A stretch of DNA of 28,182 bases from an uncultured Clostridia bacterium (GCA_934647305.1 CAKUFI010000030.1:1-28182); one strand, 5' to 3'; shown: positions 13,835 to 21,825, counted from the first letter of the stretch. The notes: generated by a model not told the origin, from the letters alone. A program made the numbers and translations.

Positions 13835-14872
13835 ATGAAGAAAATCGTCAGGCTGCTCCCCGGCGCGGCGCTCGCGCTGGTCGTGGCGGCGGTTGCCAAG
13901 GGACTTGAGGCGCTCGAAGCGGCGGCGGGACTGCACTTTATTGGCGCGTCGGTGATCGCGCTGTTTATCGGCATGCTGATCAACGCCTTTTACAAGCCCA
14001 ACGAGGTCACACTGCCCGGCGTAAAGTTCACCTCGAAGAAAATCCTGAAGTTCGCCATCATTCTGCTGGGCGCCAGCCTGAACATCCGCACGGTGCTGAC
14101 GGTGGGCCGCTTCTCGCTGACGGTCATGCTGTTTACGCTGGCCACCTGCTTCGGCCTGGGTGCGCTGATCGGCAGAGCGCTGGGCCTGAACTGGAAGACG
14201 GCCAGCCTGATCAACGCCGGCACGGGCATCTGCGGCGGCTCCGCGATCGCGGCCATCGCCCCGGTCATCGAGGCGGATGACATGGACATCGCCTACGGCC
14301 TGTCGGCCACCTTCCTGTTCGACATGGTGATGATCGTGGTCTTCCCGCTGCTGGGACGCGCGCTGGGCCTGTCCGACGCGGCGTTTGGCCTGTGGGCAGG
14401 CACCGCGGTTAACGACACCTCCAGCGTCGTGGCCACCGGCTACGCCTTCAGCGAGCGCGCGGGCGACTTCGCCACCATGGTCAAGCTCACCCGCACCCTG
14501 GCCATCATTCCGGCCGTGCTGGTCTTTTCCGCCGTTTCCCTGCACATGAAGCGCAAAAGCCAGGCCGGCGCTTCCTCGGCGAAGGTCAGCCTGCGCGCCA
14601 TCTTCCCCTGGTTTATCCTGGGCTTCCTCGCCATGTCCGGCCTCACCAGCCTGGGCCTGATTCCCACGGCCGCTGCCGCCGTCCTCAAGAATGTCAGCAA
14701 GTTCCTCATGGTCGCCGCGCTCGCCGCCATCGGCCTGAACACCAACTTTAAGGCGCTCTGCCGCTCTGGCGCGAAGCCCATGCTCCACGGCTTCATCATC
14801 TCCCTGCTCGTCGTGCTCGTCGCCATCGCCGTCGAATACGCCATCGGCGTGGCCCCCGCCGGCACGCTGTAG
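13835..14872 (+). CDS. YeiH/UPF0324 family putative sulfate exporter
   Basis: A 345-residue inner-membrane protein with about ten hydrophobic helices. Family signatures: GMLINAFYKP, KFAIILLGASLNI, the hallmark GTGICGGSAIAAIAPVIEA, then AGTAVNDTSSVVATGYAF and the late segment FLMVAALAAIGLNTNFKAL. The UPF0324/PSE family is annotated as putative sulfate exporters, but transport has hardly been tested. The start ATG follows GGAGGG and a good promoter. It is monocistronic: repeats follow the stop codon, with the boundary module (GAGGCGGCCTTTCTGACCGGG) beginning about 20 bp downstream. Confidence 0.92.
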   Translation: MKKIVRLLPGAALALVVAAVAKGLEALEAAAGLHFIGASVIALFIGMLINAFYKPNEVTLPGVKFTSKKILKFAIILLGASLNIRTVLTVGRFSLTVMLFTLATCFGLGALIGRALGLNWKTASLINAGTGICGGSAIAAIAPVIEADDMDIAYGLSATFLFDMVMIVVFPLLGRALGLSDAAFGLWAGTAVNDTSSVVATGYAFSERAGDFATMVKLTRTLAIIPAVLVFSAVSLHMKRKSQAGASSAKVSLRAIFPWFILGFLAMSGLTSLGLIPTAAAAVLKNVSKFLMVAALAAIGLNTNFKALCRSGAKPMLHGFIISLLVVLVAIAVEYAIGVAPAGTL

Positions 14873-15100
14873 AGGGGGAGGAGAACTTTGGGGAGGCGGC
14901 CTTTCTGACCGGGCAGTGCCTTCTGGCGGCCGACAGTCGTCGCCAGAACCGGCGGCAGCAACCGGGTGCAGGCTGAGCCTGCCGGCGGCAGCAAGTGGCA
15001 GTCGGCAGCGCCGACCAGCAATCTACGGCATGATCGCAGATTCGTGTTCTATCCGGCGGAAGCAACCGGGTGCAGGCTCAGCCTGCCTGCCCGGCGGCGT
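14873..15100. repeat. Repeat block 5
   Basis: No gene. It carries the boundary module (about 14891-14918), a CCGGCGGCAGCAA spacer, small hairpins GCAGGC-TGA-GCCTGC (about 14969-14983) and GTCGGCAGCGCCGAC (about 15001-15015), and at 15018-15060 a degraded constant-loop hairpin. In the latter the loop CAATCTACGG and the CGTGTTCTATCCGGCGG tail remain but the left arm is lost. Confidence 0.7.
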
Positions 15101-15107
15101 TTTCTGC

Positions 15108-15136
15108 TTGATTTTGGGCGCGAAATGCGGTATGGT
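15108..15136 (+). promoter_or_regulatory. Promoter of the MalY/PatB aminotransferase gene
   Basis: TTGATT (15108-15113), 17-bp spacer, TATGGT (15131-15136). It starts directly after the last repeat hairpin. Confidence 0.65.
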
Positions 15137-15191
15137 ATAGGCAGACGGGGAAGTTCGCCCCGTTTCACGACATATCAGGAGGTACATAACG

Positions 15192-16352
15192 ATGTATGAA
15201 GCACTGTTTGAGCAGGGCGTAGACCGCCGCGGCACCAGCTGCGTCAAGTGGGACACGCGCGAGAGCACCTTTCACAACCCCGATGCCACGCCGCTTTCGG
15301 TGGCAGATATGGACTTTCACGTGCCGCAGGAGGTCGTGGACGCGATCACCGCGCGGGCGGCGCACGGCGTGTTCGGCTACACGGTGGAGATGCCGGGCGA
15401 GAAGCAGGCGGTCGTGGACTGGATGCGCGCGCGGCACGGCCTGAGCATTCAGCCCGAGTGGATTCTGTCCTCGCCGGGCGTGGTGAACAGCATCCGCGTG
15501 GCGATCGGCGCGCTGACTCAGCCGGGCGATACGGTCGTCATCCAGCCGCCGGTGTACGGCCCGTTCGCCGCGAGCGTGGCGGACTGCGGCTGCAGGGTGC
15601 GCAAAAACTGCCTCAGGCGCACCGAAAGCGGCTGGGAGATGGATTTTGACGACCTGGAAAAGGCCTTCCAGGAGGGTGCGCGCGCGCTGCTTCTGTGCAG
15701 TCCGCACAACCCGGTCGGCCGCGTCTGGCGCAGGGAAGAGCTCGAGCGCGTGGTGCGTCTGGCCAAAAAGTACGGCGTACAGCTGATCTGCGACGAGATT
15801 CATTCCGACCTGATCCTGCCCGGCTATGAGCATACCTGCCTTTTGTCGCTCGACCCGGACGCGATCGTGTTCGTCTCCTCGACCAAGACCTTCAACCTGG
15901 CCGCGCTGTCCCAGTCCTCGGTGCTCATCGCCAATCCCGCCCTGCGCGAGCGCTTTGCCGCTCGTGCACAGCGCACCGGCGCGGACGCGACCAACCTCTT
16001 CGGCCGCATCGCGCAGACGGTCGCCTATCAGAAGGGCGCGCAGTGGCTTGATGAGCTGCTGGTCTACCTGGACGGCAATCGGGCGTGCGTTTCGGACTTC
16101 CTGAAGAAGAACCTGCCCATGATTCGCTTCACGCGCCCCGAGGGCACGTACCTGATGTGGCTCGACCTGCGCGCGCTGGGCATGAAGCACGACGAAATGC
16201 TCGCCTTCTGCCATCAAAACGGCCTGGGCGTGACCAGCGGCCGGATGTTCGGCGAGGAGGGCGACGGCTTCGTGCGCGTGAACCTGGCCACGCCCCGCAA
16301 AAACCTCGAGGAGGCGTTCACCCGCTTCGCAGCGGCGGTACAGGCCCGATGA
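15192..16352 (+). CDS. MalY/PatB family PLP-dependent aminotransferase (cystathionine beta-lyase-like)
   Basis: A 386-residue fold-type I PLP enzyme. Family marks: CVKWDTRE, the MalY/PatB signature LSVADMDFHVP, VFGYT, PGVVNSI, the ring-stacking PPVYGPF, SPHNPVGRVW (Asn173), DEIHSDL (Asp201) and the Schiff-base lysine Lys232 in SSTKTFNLA. MalY/PatB proteins have C-S beta-lyase activity on cystathionine or cysteine conjugates, releasing pyruvate and ammonia; E. coli MalY also represses the maltose regulon by binding MalT. Ribosome site AGGAGG at about 15177. Its TGA overlaps the ATG of the next gene (ATGA), which implies translational coupling. Confidence 0.92.
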   Translation: MYEALFEQGVDRRGTSCVKWDTRESTFHNPDATPLSVADMDFHVPQEVVDAITARAAHGVFGYTVEMPGEKQAVVDWMRARHGLSIQPEWILSSPGVVNSIRVAIGALTQPGDTVVIQPPVYGPFAASVADCGCRVRKNCLRRTESGWEMDFDDLEKAFQEGARALLLCSPHNPVGRVWRREELERVVRLAKKYGVQLICDEIHSDLILPGYEHTCLLSLDPDAIVFVSSTKTFNLAALSQSSVLIANPALRERFAARAQRTGADATNLFGRIAQTVAYQKGAQWLDELLVYLDGNRACVSDFLKKNLPMIRFTRPEGTYLMWLDLRALGMKHDEMLAFCHQNGLGVTSGRMFGEEGDGFVRVNLATPRKNLEEAFTRFAAAVQAR

Positions 16353-17662
16353 AGCGGCTCGTTTCCCTGCTGCTCGCGCTGCTTCTGCTGTGCGCGGGGC
16401 AGGCCTTCGCCGGCGAGACGCGCGCGGAGGACTTCGGCACGGGAAGCTATCACATCCCGGTGATCCCCATTCAGTTTCCGGATTCCCCCTTTGCCGAGGG
16501 CGAATTGGAGCTGCTCGAGGCGGCGCTCAGCGGCGCAGACGAGGATGTGCCCTACCGAAGCGTTAAAGGCTACTACCTTGAATCCTCCTACGGGAAGCTC
16601 GACCTGGCCTTCGACATCCTGCCAGTCTACACGACCGCGCAGGTGGCGCGCAGCTACGCCCGGCTCCATGAAAAGGAGACGGACGAGGACGAGTACCTGA
16701 CCGAGGAGCTGATTCTTCAGGAGGCGATGACCGCGCTCGACGGCGAGGTTGACTTCTCCGTCTACGACCTGGACGCGGACGGCATGCTCGACGGCGTGGT
16801 GATGATCTACTCCTACCCCATGGACTACGATTCCGACGACACGCTGTGGTGGGCCTGGCAGAACCAGAGCTACCTGCCCGACGAATTCGACGGCCTGACG
16901 CTCGACTACTACCTCTGGGCGGGTATTGACTCGCTCTACGAGCCCACCGGCCTGATTGAGCAGGTTCCCTGCGCGCTGACCCTGATCCACGAGACCGGCC
17001 ACCTGCTGGGCCTGATGGACTATTACGACACCGAGTTCGGCGACCGCGTGTCCGGCGGCCTGGGCGGCGCGGACATGATGGACGACAGCGTGGGCGACCA
17101 CTGCTCCTTCAGCAAGCAGGAGCTGGGCTGGATCGAGCCGGTTCGCATCGAAGGCTCCGGCGAGTACGCCCTTCGCTCCTTCCCGGAAACCGGCGACGCG
17201 CTGCTGCTGGCAAAGCCCAACGCGAAGGTCTCCCTGCTCGACCGGCTGGCGGGCATCACCGCGATCGAGCAGTACGAGTATCTGCTGATCGACCTGTACA
17301 CCCCGGACGGCCTGAACGCCCCCTTTGCCGAGGCGGGCGAGCTGTTCAGCCAAAGCGGCGTGCGCGTCTATCACGTGGACGCGCGGCCCAACCGGCAGGA
17401 GGGCTGGTACTGGGACCCCTACCTTTATAACAACTCCACCGGTGACCGACCGCTCATCCGTCTCGTCGAGGCCGACGGCGACGGCTCCATCCCCGATACC
17501 TCCGAGTACGACGAGGGTGGCCAGGCGCAGGACAGCGACCTGTTCCACGCGGGCGACGCGCTGACCGACTTCTGCTGGTACGACGGCAGGCCGCTCGGCT
17601 ACACCCTGCGCGTCGAACGCCTGGAAAACGGAGAGGCGACGCTGGTCGTCGAGGAACAATAA
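16349..17662 (+). CDS. Secreted M6-like zinc metalloprotease
   Basis: A 437-residue exported peptidase. A signal peptide (basic MKR, hydrophobic VSLLLALLLLCAG, cleavage after QAFA) precedes an M6/immune-inhibitor-A-like catalytic region: early IPVIPIQFPDS and YYLESSYGKL, then the zinc site LIHETGHLLGLMDYYD with His214, Glu215, His218 and likely third ligand Asp224. A later GGADMMDDSVGDHCSFSKQELGW resembles the segment that follows the active site in M6 enzymes. There is no sortase motif or lipobox, so release to the medium is expected. It has no ribosome site of its own beyond the overlapping upstream gene; the long frame extending back to 16085 is within the aminotransferase. Substrate unknown; mucin or host proteins would fit the sugar-hydrolase context. 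Confidence 0.85.
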   Translation: MKRLVSLLLALLLLCAGQAFAGETRAEDFGTGSYHIPVIPIQFPDSPFAEGELELLEAALSGADEDVPYRSVKGYYLESSYGKLDLAFDILPVYTTAQVARSYARLHEKETDEDEYLTEELILQEAMTALDGEVDFSVYDLDADGMLDGVVMIYSYPMDYDSDDTLWWAWQNQSYLPDEFDGLTLDYYLWAGIDSLYEPTGLIEQVPCALTLIHETGHLLGLMDYYDTEFGDRVSGGLGGADMMDDSVGDHCSFSKQELGWIEPVRIEGSGEYALRSFPETGDALLLAKPNAKVSLLDRLAGITAIEQYEYLLIDLYTPDGLNAPFAEAGELFSQSGVRVYHVDARPNRQEGWYWDPYLYNNSTGDRPLIRLVEADGDGSIPDTSEYDEGGQAQDSDLFHAGDALTDFCWYDGRPLGYTLRVERLENGEATLVVEEQ

Positions 17663-17670
17663 TCGCTTCA

Positions 17671-17700
17671 AAAGCGCGCTTGACTTCTCAGGCGCGCTTT
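17671..17700. terminator. Inverted repeat overlapping the fucosidase promoter
   Basis: AAAGCGCGC (17671-17679) and GCGCGCTTT (17692-17700) form a perfect 9-bp stem. The 12-nt loop contains the -35 box of the next gene. No good T run follows, so it may be a weak terminator for the protease gene, an operator, or both. Confidence 0.5.
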
Positions 17701-17708
17701 GTTATAAT
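17680..17708 (+). promoter_or_regulatory. Promoter of the GH29 fucosidase gene
   Basis: TTGACT (17680-17685), 17-bp spacer, perfect TATAAT (17703-17708). Confidence 0.85.
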
Positions 17709-17751
17709 GTCGCCAGAGAAACGTTTCTATTCGATCGATTGGAGGGGTTTC

Positions 17752-18981
17752 ATGACGGATACACAGTGGTTCCGGGAGGCCGGATTCGGGCTGTTCATTC
17801 ACTGGGGGCTGTACGCCCTGCAAGGCCTGGGCGAATGGGCGATGTACACCTCGGCGATACCGGCGGAGGAATACCGCGCGCTGGCCGATCGCTTCAGCCC
17901 CGGGCATTTCGACGCGGACGAGTGGGCGCATCTGGCCTGCGGCGCGGGCATGCGCTACATGATCATGACCACGAAGCACCACGACGGCTTCTGCCTGTTC
18001 GACACGCGGACGACCGACTTCTGCAGCACAAAAACCGCGGCCGGGCGCGACTTTGTGCGCGAGTATGTGGACGCGTGCCGCCGACACGGGCTGAAGGTCG
18101 GCCTGTATTTTTCGGTCAAGGACTGGCAGTACCCGGGGTATTTCCGCGGCCCGGAGAAAGACCCGGAGGGCTGGGCGGAGTTCATGCGGGTTTACGAGGC
18201 GCAGCTGCGCGAGCTGCTGACGAACTACGGCAAGATCGACGTTCTCTGGTTCGACGGCGGCGACGCGCCCCATTTCGGCCTGGTCGATTACCCGCGCGAG
18301 GCCTGGCAGGCCGACCGGCTGGAGAGACTGGTGCGCGAGATGCAGCCGGGCATACTGATCAACGGGCGCGCCGGCATGCACGCCGACTTTGGCACCCCCG
18401 AGCGCACGGGCTACGGCGTGATGGCCGCCTCGGAAACGCCGCAGGAAATCTGCGACTCGCTGACCGCCGAGGCCTGGGGCTATCGCCCGGGCGATCCGTG
18501 CATCAGCCTGCGCGAGGTCATGGAGCGAATCCGCGGCGCGGCGGTCAATGGCTGTAACCTGCTGCTCAACGCCTCCCCCGACTCGGACGGCCGCATTCCG
18601 GACGACCAGCAGGCGCTGCTTCGGCGCGTGGGCGAGTGGATGCGCGCAAACGGCGAGGCGTTCTACGGCACCGCGCGGCAGCTTCCCCTCTGGTTCGAGG
18701 GCACGTCCTTCGGCCCGGTCTCCACGAAGGGGCGGTTTGCCTACCTGCTGATGAACCGCAGGCCGTACGAGGGTCAGGTCTTTTTGTGGAAGCTCGCGGG
18801 CGAGCCGGTCTCCGCCTGCATGCTGTCCACGAAGGCGCCGCTCACCGCCTGCCGCGCGCAGGGACGGATCGTGATCTCCGGCTTCAGGGAGCAGGATTTC
18901 GACGAGACGTACCCGGTCATTCGCCTGGAGTTCGCCGAGCCGGTGAGCGCCGCCGATCCCTTCGAGATTTTTCCCCGCTGA
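17752..18981 (+). CDS. Alpha-L-fucosidase, GH29
   Basis: A 409-residue retaining fucosidase that removes L-fucose from glycans. It begins with the family pattern WFREAGFGLFIHWGLYAL, followed by the active-site strand RYMIMTTKHHDGFCLF (His76-His77) and LWFDGGD, in which Asp168 is the nucleophile. Later CNLLLNASPDSDGRIP is the usual end of the catalytic barrel, and a small C-terminal beta domain follows. No signal peptide, so the substrate must be imported. ATG 17752 follows GGAGGGG; earlier in-frame starts lie inside the promoter. Fucose set free would be handled by the fucose isomerase at 24525-26351, which supports use of fucosylated glycans. It is monocistronic and precedes rnpB. Confidence 0.94.
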   Translation: MTDTQWFREAGFGLFIHWGLYALQGLGEWAMYTSAIPAEEYRALADRFSPGHFDADEWAHLACGAGMRYMIMTTKHHDGFCLFDTRTTDFCSTKTAAGRDFVREYVDACRRHGLKVGLYFSVKDWQYPGYFRGPEKDPEGWAEFMRVYEAQLRELLTNYGKIDVLWFDGGDAPHFGLVDYPREAWQADRLERLVREMQPGILINGRAGMHADFGTPERTGYGVMAASETPQEICDSLTAEAWGYRPGDPCISLREVMERIRGAAVNGCNLLLNASPDSDGRIPDDQQALLRRVGEWMRANGEAFYGTARQLPLWFEGTSFGPVSTKGRFAYLLMNRRPYEGQVFLWKLAGEPVSACMLSTKAPLTACRAQGRIVISGFREQDFDETYPVIRLEFAEPVSAADPFEIFPR

Positions 18982-19013
18982 ACGCCGCATCGGATTTTTA
19001 AAGCGCACTTCTC

Positions 19014-19042
19014 TTGACGCGGGCGCGGCGGCGTGCTACAAT
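19014..19042 (+). promoter_or_regulatory. Promoter of rnpB
   Basis: TTGACG (19014-19019), 17-bp spacer, TACAAT (19037-19042). The predicted start is within a few bases of the RNA's 5' end. Confidence 0.85.
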
Positions 19043-19049
19043 AAAAGGC

Positions 19050-19398
19050 GATTGTGAGGATGCCAGACGGTCGCAGGCAGCAATGCCTGAGGAAAGTCCG
19101 GGCTCCATAGGGCAGGGTGCCGGGTAACTCCCGGTGGAGGCGACTCCAAGGAAAGTGCAACAGAGAGATACCGCCCCCCGCGCGAGCGGGAGGTAAGGAT
19201 GGAAAGGCGAGGTAAGAGCTCACCAGCGGCATGGCGACTTGTCCGCTCTGTAAACCCCACCTGGCGCAAGATTGATAGGGGAGCATTGAATGGCGGCCCG
19301 TCACGCTCCCGGGTAATCGCTTGAACGCACTGGCAACCGTGCGTCTAGACAGATGATCGTCCAATACAGAACTCGGCTTACAGACATCGCTCACAATC
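19050..19398 (+). ncRNA. rnpB: RNase P RNA (type A)
   Basis: The catalytic RNA that removes 5' leaders from tRNA precursors. The conserved 5' core GAGGAAAGTCCGGGCTCC and the CR-type segment ACAGAGAGATA near 19160 are clear, and the 3' core reads ACTCGGCTTACAGACATCGC. P1 closes by pairing GATTGTGAG (19050-19058) with CTCACAATC (19390-19398). The long architecture fits type A rather than Bacillus-type B. It has its own promoter and a terminator at 19413-19443. Open frames across it on both strands are spurious. Confidence 0.97.
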
Positions 19399-19412
19399 CT
19401 TTGGCCCATACC

Positions 19413-19443
19413 CCGCCGCATGCAGAACCGTGCGGCGGTTTTT
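19413..19443 (+). terminator. Terminator of rnpB
   Basis: CCGCCGCA (19413-19420) pairs with TGCGGCGG (19431-19438), followed by five Ts. The next gene's start codon is only 17 nt further, leaving no room for a promoter between them. Confidence 0.9.
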
Positions 19444-19460
19444 GTTTGGAGGGATGAACC

Positions 19461-19874
19461 ATGACACAGACGGCCACCCTGGTGCGCGTGAACGGCAGAC
19501 TGATGGCCCAGACCATCCGCAGCGAGGCCTGCGCCCAGTGCCGCGCCTGCGCCCACGGCCAGACGGAGCGCCAGCTCATCGAGCTGCCCGAGGGCTTTGA
19601 GGGCGCGGAGGGCGAGACGGTCGAGCTGACCATCCCGGAGGGCAGCGTGGGAAGGGCCTCGCTGCTGGGCTACGGCGTGCCCTTTATCGCCTTCTGCCTG
19701 GGGCTCGCACTGGGCGGGTGGATTTCGTCCCTCGCCGCCTGGCCGCAGGATCTGTGCTGCGCTGTGGGCGCGCTCGGCTTGTGCGCCGCCAGCCTGCCCC
19801 TCGTGCGCCGCGCCGGACGCGCCCTGAAAAAGTGCGGCCAGCTGAAGGTCTGTGTGCGCAGGCAGGGGGAGTAG
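19461..19874 (+). CDS. RseC/MucC-like SoxR-reducing system protein
   Basis: A 137-residue membrane protein. The N-terminal soluble part contains the RseC cysteine motif EACAQCRACAHG, followed by a short beta region and two transmembrane helices (about 68-88 and 94-113) and a basic tail. RseC proteins work with the Rnf complex in electron transfer, originally seen as SoxR reduction in E. coli; in clostridia they accompany Rnf genes. None of those genes is in this window. It has a GGAGGG site but no promoter after the rnpB terminator, so it relies on read-through or a start inside rnpB. Confidence 0.85.
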   Translation: MTQTATLVRVNGRLMAQTIRSEACAQCRACAHGQTERQLIELPEGFEGAEGETVELTIPEGSVGRASLLGYGVPFIAFCLGLALGGWISSLAAWPQDLCCAVGALGLCAASLPLVRRAGRALKKCGQLKVCVRRQGE

Positions 19875-19942
19875 GGCCTTCGCAGACAGCTCTCCTGAAA
19901 GGGGGAGGTGCCTGCGAAGCAGGCGGTGGGGTTGCGGCCGGA

Positions 19943-19977
19943 GAATTCGGGATGTCCAATCTATGCATCCCGAATTC
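19943..19977 (+). repeat. Constant-loop hairpin, copy 6
   Basis: Arms GAATTCGGGATG and CATCCCGAATTC, loop TCCAATCTATG. A perfect 12-bp stem, 35 nt in total. Confidence 0.85.
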
Positions 19978-19991
19978 GTCGATAGAACCGG

Positions 19992-20142
19992 CGGCAGCAG
20001 GTGGGTGTCGGCCCTGCCGACCGGCAGCAGGTGGGTGTCGGCCCTGCCGACCGGCAGCAGGTGGGTGTCGGCCCTGCCGACCGGCAGCAGGTGGGTGTCG
20101 GCCCTGCCGACCCGGCAGCAGGTGGGTGTCGGCTCTGCCGAC
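19992..20142. repeat. Five tandem 30-bp hairpin units
   Basis: Unit: CGGCAGCAGGTGGGT, then hairpin GTCGGC-CCT-GCCGAC (last unit GTCGGC-TCT-GCCGAC). Units 1-4 are identical and contiguous; unit 5 is offset by one inserted C. The unit length of 30 keeps frames open, which explains the repetitive decapeptides in all readings. Confidence 0.93.
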
Positions 20143-20205
20143 CCGGCGAGAATTGCGCGCATAGTTTTTTTCCTTGCACAAATCGCCTTTCCTGCGAAAA
20201 AAGGC

Positions 20206-20234
20206 TTGAAATGCGGCGCGAGGTGCGGTACACT
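20206..20234 (+). promoter_or_regulatory. Promoter of the sugar isomerase/epimerase gene
   Basis: TTGAAA (20206-20211), 17-bp spacer, TACACT (20229-20234), with about 60 nt of leader. Confidence 0.7.
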
Positions 20235-20300
20235 GATGGGCGGGAATGATTCCGAAAACCACGGTGTGCCGCGCCTTTTATGCGGCGAAAGGAGAATACT

Positions 20301-21128
20301 ATGTGCGAGAAGCTGACGCCCTTTGCGATGGCGATGTCCACCTGCAACAATGAGGAGTTCCTGACCGACGAGGGCCTGGAGGCGCTGCATCAGGCGGGCG
20401 TGCAGGCGATCGAGCTGTCCTTCCGCGCGGCGCAGATGGACAAAATTGACCTGACTGCCCAGGTGGAGAAGGCGCGCGCGCACGGCATACTCGTCTGGTC
20501 GATTCACCTGCCCTTTGACGGCCTGGATATCGCCGCGCTGGACGAGGCCTTCAGGCGGCGCACACTGAATTACCACAAGGATCTGATCACCCGCGCGGGC
20601 GCGGCCGGGATTCACACCGCGGTGGTGCACGCGTGCCTGGAGCCGGTGGCCGACGCGGATCGTGCGGCGCGCATGGAGCGGTCGAAGGAATCGCTGTGCG
20701 AGCTGGCCGAGTGCGCCCAGGCATCGGGCGTGGTCATGGCGGTCGAGGATCTGCCCAGAAGCTGCCTGGGCAACTGCTCGAAGGAGATGCTGGAGCTGCT
20801 TTCCGCCGACGAGCGGCTGAGGCTGTGCTTCGACACCAACCACCTGCTGGGCGAGGACATCGCGCACTTCCTCTCGTTCATGAACGGGAAGATCCGCACG
20901 GTGCATATCTCCGACTATGACTTCGTCGACGAGCGCCACTGGCTGCCCGGTGAGGGCAGGATCGACTGGAAGGCGCTTCTGAAGGCGCTCGAGGCCACCG
21001 GCTACACCGGCCCGTTCCTCTACGAGGTCGGCATGGAGCCGCCCCGCCTGACCGACCGCACCACGCCCCGCACGCTGGACGAGTTCACCCGCAACTACCG
21101 CCGGGCAGTGCCCGGTTCCAACTGCTAG
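20301..21128 (+). CDS. Sugar phosphate isomerase/epimerase (TIM barrel, AP-endonuclease 2-like)
   Basis: A 275-residue xylose-isomerase-like barrel. Metal ligands are recognisable: Glu149 in AVEDLPR, Asp178 in CFDTNHLLG with His181 nearby, His202 in VHISDYD, and Glu242 in LYEVGM. The motif HWLPGEGRIDW (His213) is typical of sugar isomerases and epimerases. The exact substrate cannot be read from sequence. ATG 20301 follows AAAGGAG and is preferred to an upstream ATG at 20280. The last eight or so codons (RRAVPGSNC and stop) are encoded by the hairpin repeat GCCGGGCAGTGCCCGG and its spacer, so a repeat has replaced or extended the native C-terminus. Confidence 0.87.
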   Translation: MCEKLTPFAMAMSTCNNEEFLTDEGLEALHQAGVQAIELSFRAAQMDKIDLTAQVEKARAHGILVWSIHLPFDGLDIAALDEAFRRRTLNYHKDLITRAGAAGIHTAVVHACLEPVADADRAARMERSKESLCELAECAQASGVVMAVEDLPRSCLGNCSKEMLELLSADERLRLCFDTNHLLGEDIAHFLSFMNGKIRTVHISDYDFVDERHWLPGEGRIDWKALLKALEATGYTGPFLYEVGMEPPRLTDRTTPRTLDEFTRNYRRAVPGSNC

Positions 21129-21140
21129 CGCTGGCCAAGC

Positions 21141-21175
21141 GTACCCTTCGGCCATAGATTAGAGCCTCAGGGTAC
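21141..21175 (-). repeat. Constant-loop hairpin, copy 7
   Basis: Arms GTACCCT and AGGGTAC, minus-strand loop CTCTAATCTATGG. Confidence 0.8.
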
Positions 21176-21445
21176 TCCGCGATCGGAAAACTCGGGGGAA
21201 CTACCCCACAAGGACAACGAACTCCGCGCCAGAAGCACCTGCCCGCGCCGTAACCCCTACTCACCCCACGAAAGCGCCTTATTGCGCTTCACCTCCCCCT
21301 CGCCTGAGGCACAACTTCCCTGCTAATCTCGTGGTTTAGTTGGAACAGCCAAGTCTCCTTTCGACCGCCAAAAGCTGGCCCGACAGGAACGTATCCCTCT
21401 AAGAACTGAACCACGGGACCGCGTTTGGAGGGGTAGGGCCGGGCA
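21176..21445 (-). repeat. Roughly 270-bp structured unit, copy 1
   Basis: It shares long stretches with 27168-27430 and 27566-27830, including CGCGCCAGAAGCAC, AAGCGCCTTATTGCGCTT (hairpin 21272-21289), TGCTAATCTCGTGGTT and GACAGGAACGT. The segments CGTGGTTTAGTT and AACTGAACCACG could close a long stem. Confidence 0.75.
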
Positions 21446-21512
21446 GTGCCCGGTACCACCTGCTGCCGGCAGGCTGAGCCTGCACCCACTTGCTGCCGCG
21501 GGTTCTATCGAC

Positions 21513-21548
21513 GACCATTGGCCGCCATAAATTGGAGCGGCCAAGGTC
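21513..21548 (-). repeat. Constant-loop hairpin, copy 8
   Basis: TTGGCCGC arm class; the minus-strand loop is CTCCAATTTATGG, one base different from the other members of the class. Confidence 0.8.
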
Positions 21549-21719
21549 TGCGTGGTTCCGCTCCGCTGCGTCTCCCGCTGGGGGAGGCTCCGCTTCGCTT
21601 CGCGCTCCCCCAGACCCCCACCGAAGTTTGTCTGCCGGGCAGTGCCTGGCCCCACCTGCTGCCGGTCGGCGTTGCCGCCGGGCAGTGCCCGGTTCCACTT
21701 GCTGCCGCGGAGACCGCAC

Positions 21720-21754
21720 GAATCCGGGAAGCATAAATTGGACTTCCCGAATTC
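21720..21754 (-). repeat. Constant-loop hairpin, copy 9
   Basis: On the minus strand GAATTCGGGAAG pairs with the arm ending GGATTC. The one non-Watson-Crick position is U-G on this strand but C-A on the other. Confidence 0.8.
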
Positions 21755-21825
21755 TTCCTGGTCGGAGGATTCGAGGCAGTGCCCCACAAGAGCGACGGAA
21801 CCCCACCGCCTGCTTCACAGACGCA

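Larger units (their letters stand above)
19875..20200. repeat. Repeat block 6
   Basis: No gene. After the RseC stop codon comes a long hairpin (CTTCGCAG 19878-19885 with CTGCGAAG 19912-19919, inner CTCTCC with GGGGAG), then the CAGGCGGTGGGGTT module, a constant-loop hairpin (19943-19977), CGTCGATAGAACCGG, and five 30-bp hairpin units (19992-20142). Confidence 0.85.

Noticed and set aside
19992..20142. The 30-bp repeats as a CRISPR array
   Set aside because: Units touch each other with no variable spacers, each unit contains its own hairpin, and no cas gene is present.
20001..20249. Decapeptide-repeat proteins read through the 30-bp array
   Set aside because: The unit length is a multiple of three, so all frames give repeats. 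There is no proper start.
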